In this document: one piece after another, positions 7,019-7,393 of the stretch
Layout: each line of letters starts with the position of its first letter
Position numbering within the stretch: the first letter of the stretch is position 1
NCBI GenBank assembly: GCA_028706415.1
Contig: JAQWBK010000075.1
Location: forward strand, 1 to 7,393
DNA: 7,393 nucleotides
Direction: 5' to 3'
DNA from: Oscillospiraceae bacterium
Lineage (GTDB): Bacteria; Bacillota; Clostridia; Oscillospirales; Acutalibacteraceae
Program-made: the position numbers and the translations under genes
Notes under the pieces: generated by a model
Told to the model about the DNA's origin: nothing
Database searches by the model: none
Seen by the model: the letters and a program-made list of their open reading frames with translations, nothing else

Positions 7019-7046
7019 TTGAAATTATTATTATTTCTGATATAAT
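7019..7046 (+). promoter_or_regulatory. Near-consensus extended -10 sigma-A promoter
   Basis: TTGAAA (7019-7024, 5 of 6 matches) is separated by 16 bases from a perfect TATAAT (7041-7046), itself preceded by TG at 7038-7039 as in extended -10 promoters. Transcription should begin near 7053, about 60 bases before the 45-residue ORF at 7114. Two more TATAAT hexamers (7051-7056, 7070-7075) follow but lack fitting -35 boxes. It is the strongest promoter match in the window. GAAAT/ATTTC inverted arms (7021-7025, 7033-7037) lie between the boxes and could be an operator, though this is weak. Confidence 0.65.
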
Positions 7047-7113
7047 AAGATATAATGTCGCTCAATTATTATAATCGAGAGTAGTATTAATATTTTCAGA
7101 AGGGAAGAAAAGG

Positions 7114-7251
7114 ATGTTTAGTGCAAATGAAAAAAAGATCTATCTGCCTCCAAATGCTGATATAGTCTTATTTGTTTACAGCGATATTGCTTCGTTTTCC
7201 GATCTGGATAAGGACGGCGACGGATGGGTTGACGATTGGTTCCATCCATAA
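7114..7251 (+). CDS. Small hypothetical protein (45 aa) with a DxDxDGxxD calcium-loop motif
   Basis: I do not recognise this protein. ATG 7114 has a good Shine-Dalgarno, AAGGGA at 7100-7105, spaced 8 bases, and a strong promoter at 7019-7046. The product starts MFSANEKKIYLPPNAD, continues with a hydrophobic stretch (IVLFVYSDI, 17-25), and ends with an acidic loop, D30-L-D-K-D-G-D-G-W-V-D-D-W42, then FHP and stop. D32, D34, D36, G37 and D40 fit the D-x-D-x-D-G-x-x-D pattern of thrombospondin type 3, dockerin and EF-hand-like calcium loops. There is no signal peptide and no second loop, so it is not a dockerin (which has two). Signals for expression are strong, but codon statistics on 45 codons are weak. 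It could be a genuine small protein or a fragment of a larger calcium-binding protein. It converges on the minus-strand gene, with 13 bases between the two stops. Confidence 0.6.
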   Translation: MFSANEKKIYLPPNADIVLFVYSDIASFSDLDKDGDGWVDDWFHP

Positions 7252-7264
7252 TACTAATATCCAG

Positions 7265-7393
7265 TTATGACAGCCTGCTTTTAAAATCCTCATAACCGAA
7301 CGATTTAATAAGTCGCACTTTACCGTCAGGCTCTGCAACCGCAATTGACGGCAGCTTCATGCCGTTAAAAGTGTTGCTTTTCACCATGGTGTA
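7265..7393 (-). CDS. C-terminal end of a minus-strand protein, possibly thioredoxin-fold
   Basis: The reverse complement of the right edge is open for 42 codons and ends in TAA at 7265-7267; the rest of the gene lies beyond the window. The visible tail contains NGMKLPSIAVAEPDG, then KVRLIKSFGYEDF and SRLS. The pattern of a Leu-Pro-Ser turn, a strand, a D-G turn, a second strand, Gly-Tyr and a final helix resembles the C-terminal half of thioredoxin-fold proteins, in which the cis-proline precedes the fourth strand. The catalytic CxxC region would be outside the window, so this reading is tentative. Termination of its transcript is probably at the hairpin 6971-7000, as no other terminator lies between. 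Confidence 0.65.
   Translation of the reverse strand, partial: YTMVKSNTFNGMKLPSIAVAEPDGKVRLIKSFGYEDFKSRLS

Noticed and set aside
7037..7065. Minus-strand promoter (TTGAGC with an AT-rich -10) that would make a short RNA ending at the 6971-7000 terminator
   Set aside because: No -10 hexamer with acceptable match at 16-18 spacing; the region is simply AT-rich.

Overview
The window looks like a chromosomal segment from a low-to-mid-GC Bacillota, most likely a clostridium (Oscillospiraceae/Ruminococcaceae-like). The pointers are several AGGA-type ribosome binding sites, a lipoprotein beside an OmpR-type two-component pair with a clostridial flavour (kinase F/G2 boxes KFYKANK and GSGIGLAL), and a YqhQ/DUF1385 gene followed directly by prmC, an order I associate with clostridia. 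This is inferred from gene content; no 16S or other marker is present.

Layout, left to right. (1) The 3' part of prfB (release factor 2), entering from the left edge; its N-terminal coding region is in one open frame across the position where many bacteria carry the programmed +1 frameshift. (2) A 199-base gap holding a roughly 97-base nested stem-loop element. (3) A predicted lipoprotein with FG-GAP/VCBS-like calcium-loop motifs. (4) An OmpR/PhoB-type response regulator and, after an unusual 153-base gap, its likely sensor histidine kinase. (5) A DUF1385 (YqhQ-like) membrane protein and, 7 bases later, prmC, the methyltransferase for the release-factor GGQ glutamine. (6) A hairpin straddling the prmC stop codon that is a strong rho-independent terminator when read on the minus strand. 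(7) An AT-rich stretch with a near-consensus extended -10 promoter driving a free-standing 45-residue ORF with a D-x-D-x-D-G-x-x-D calcium-loop motif. (8) The C-terminal 42 codons of a minus-strand gene, possibly thioredoxin-fold, convergent with the small ORF.

How the genes may work together. Lipoprotein, regulator and kinase form a plausible envelope-signalling module, the lipoprotein being an outside-facing partner or target. prfB and prmC encode substrate and modifying enzyme and bracket this module. The least explained parts are the stem-loop element after prfB and the right-hand end, where a strongly promoted small calcium-motif ORF lies antisense to the probable 3' untranslated region of the minus-strand gene.
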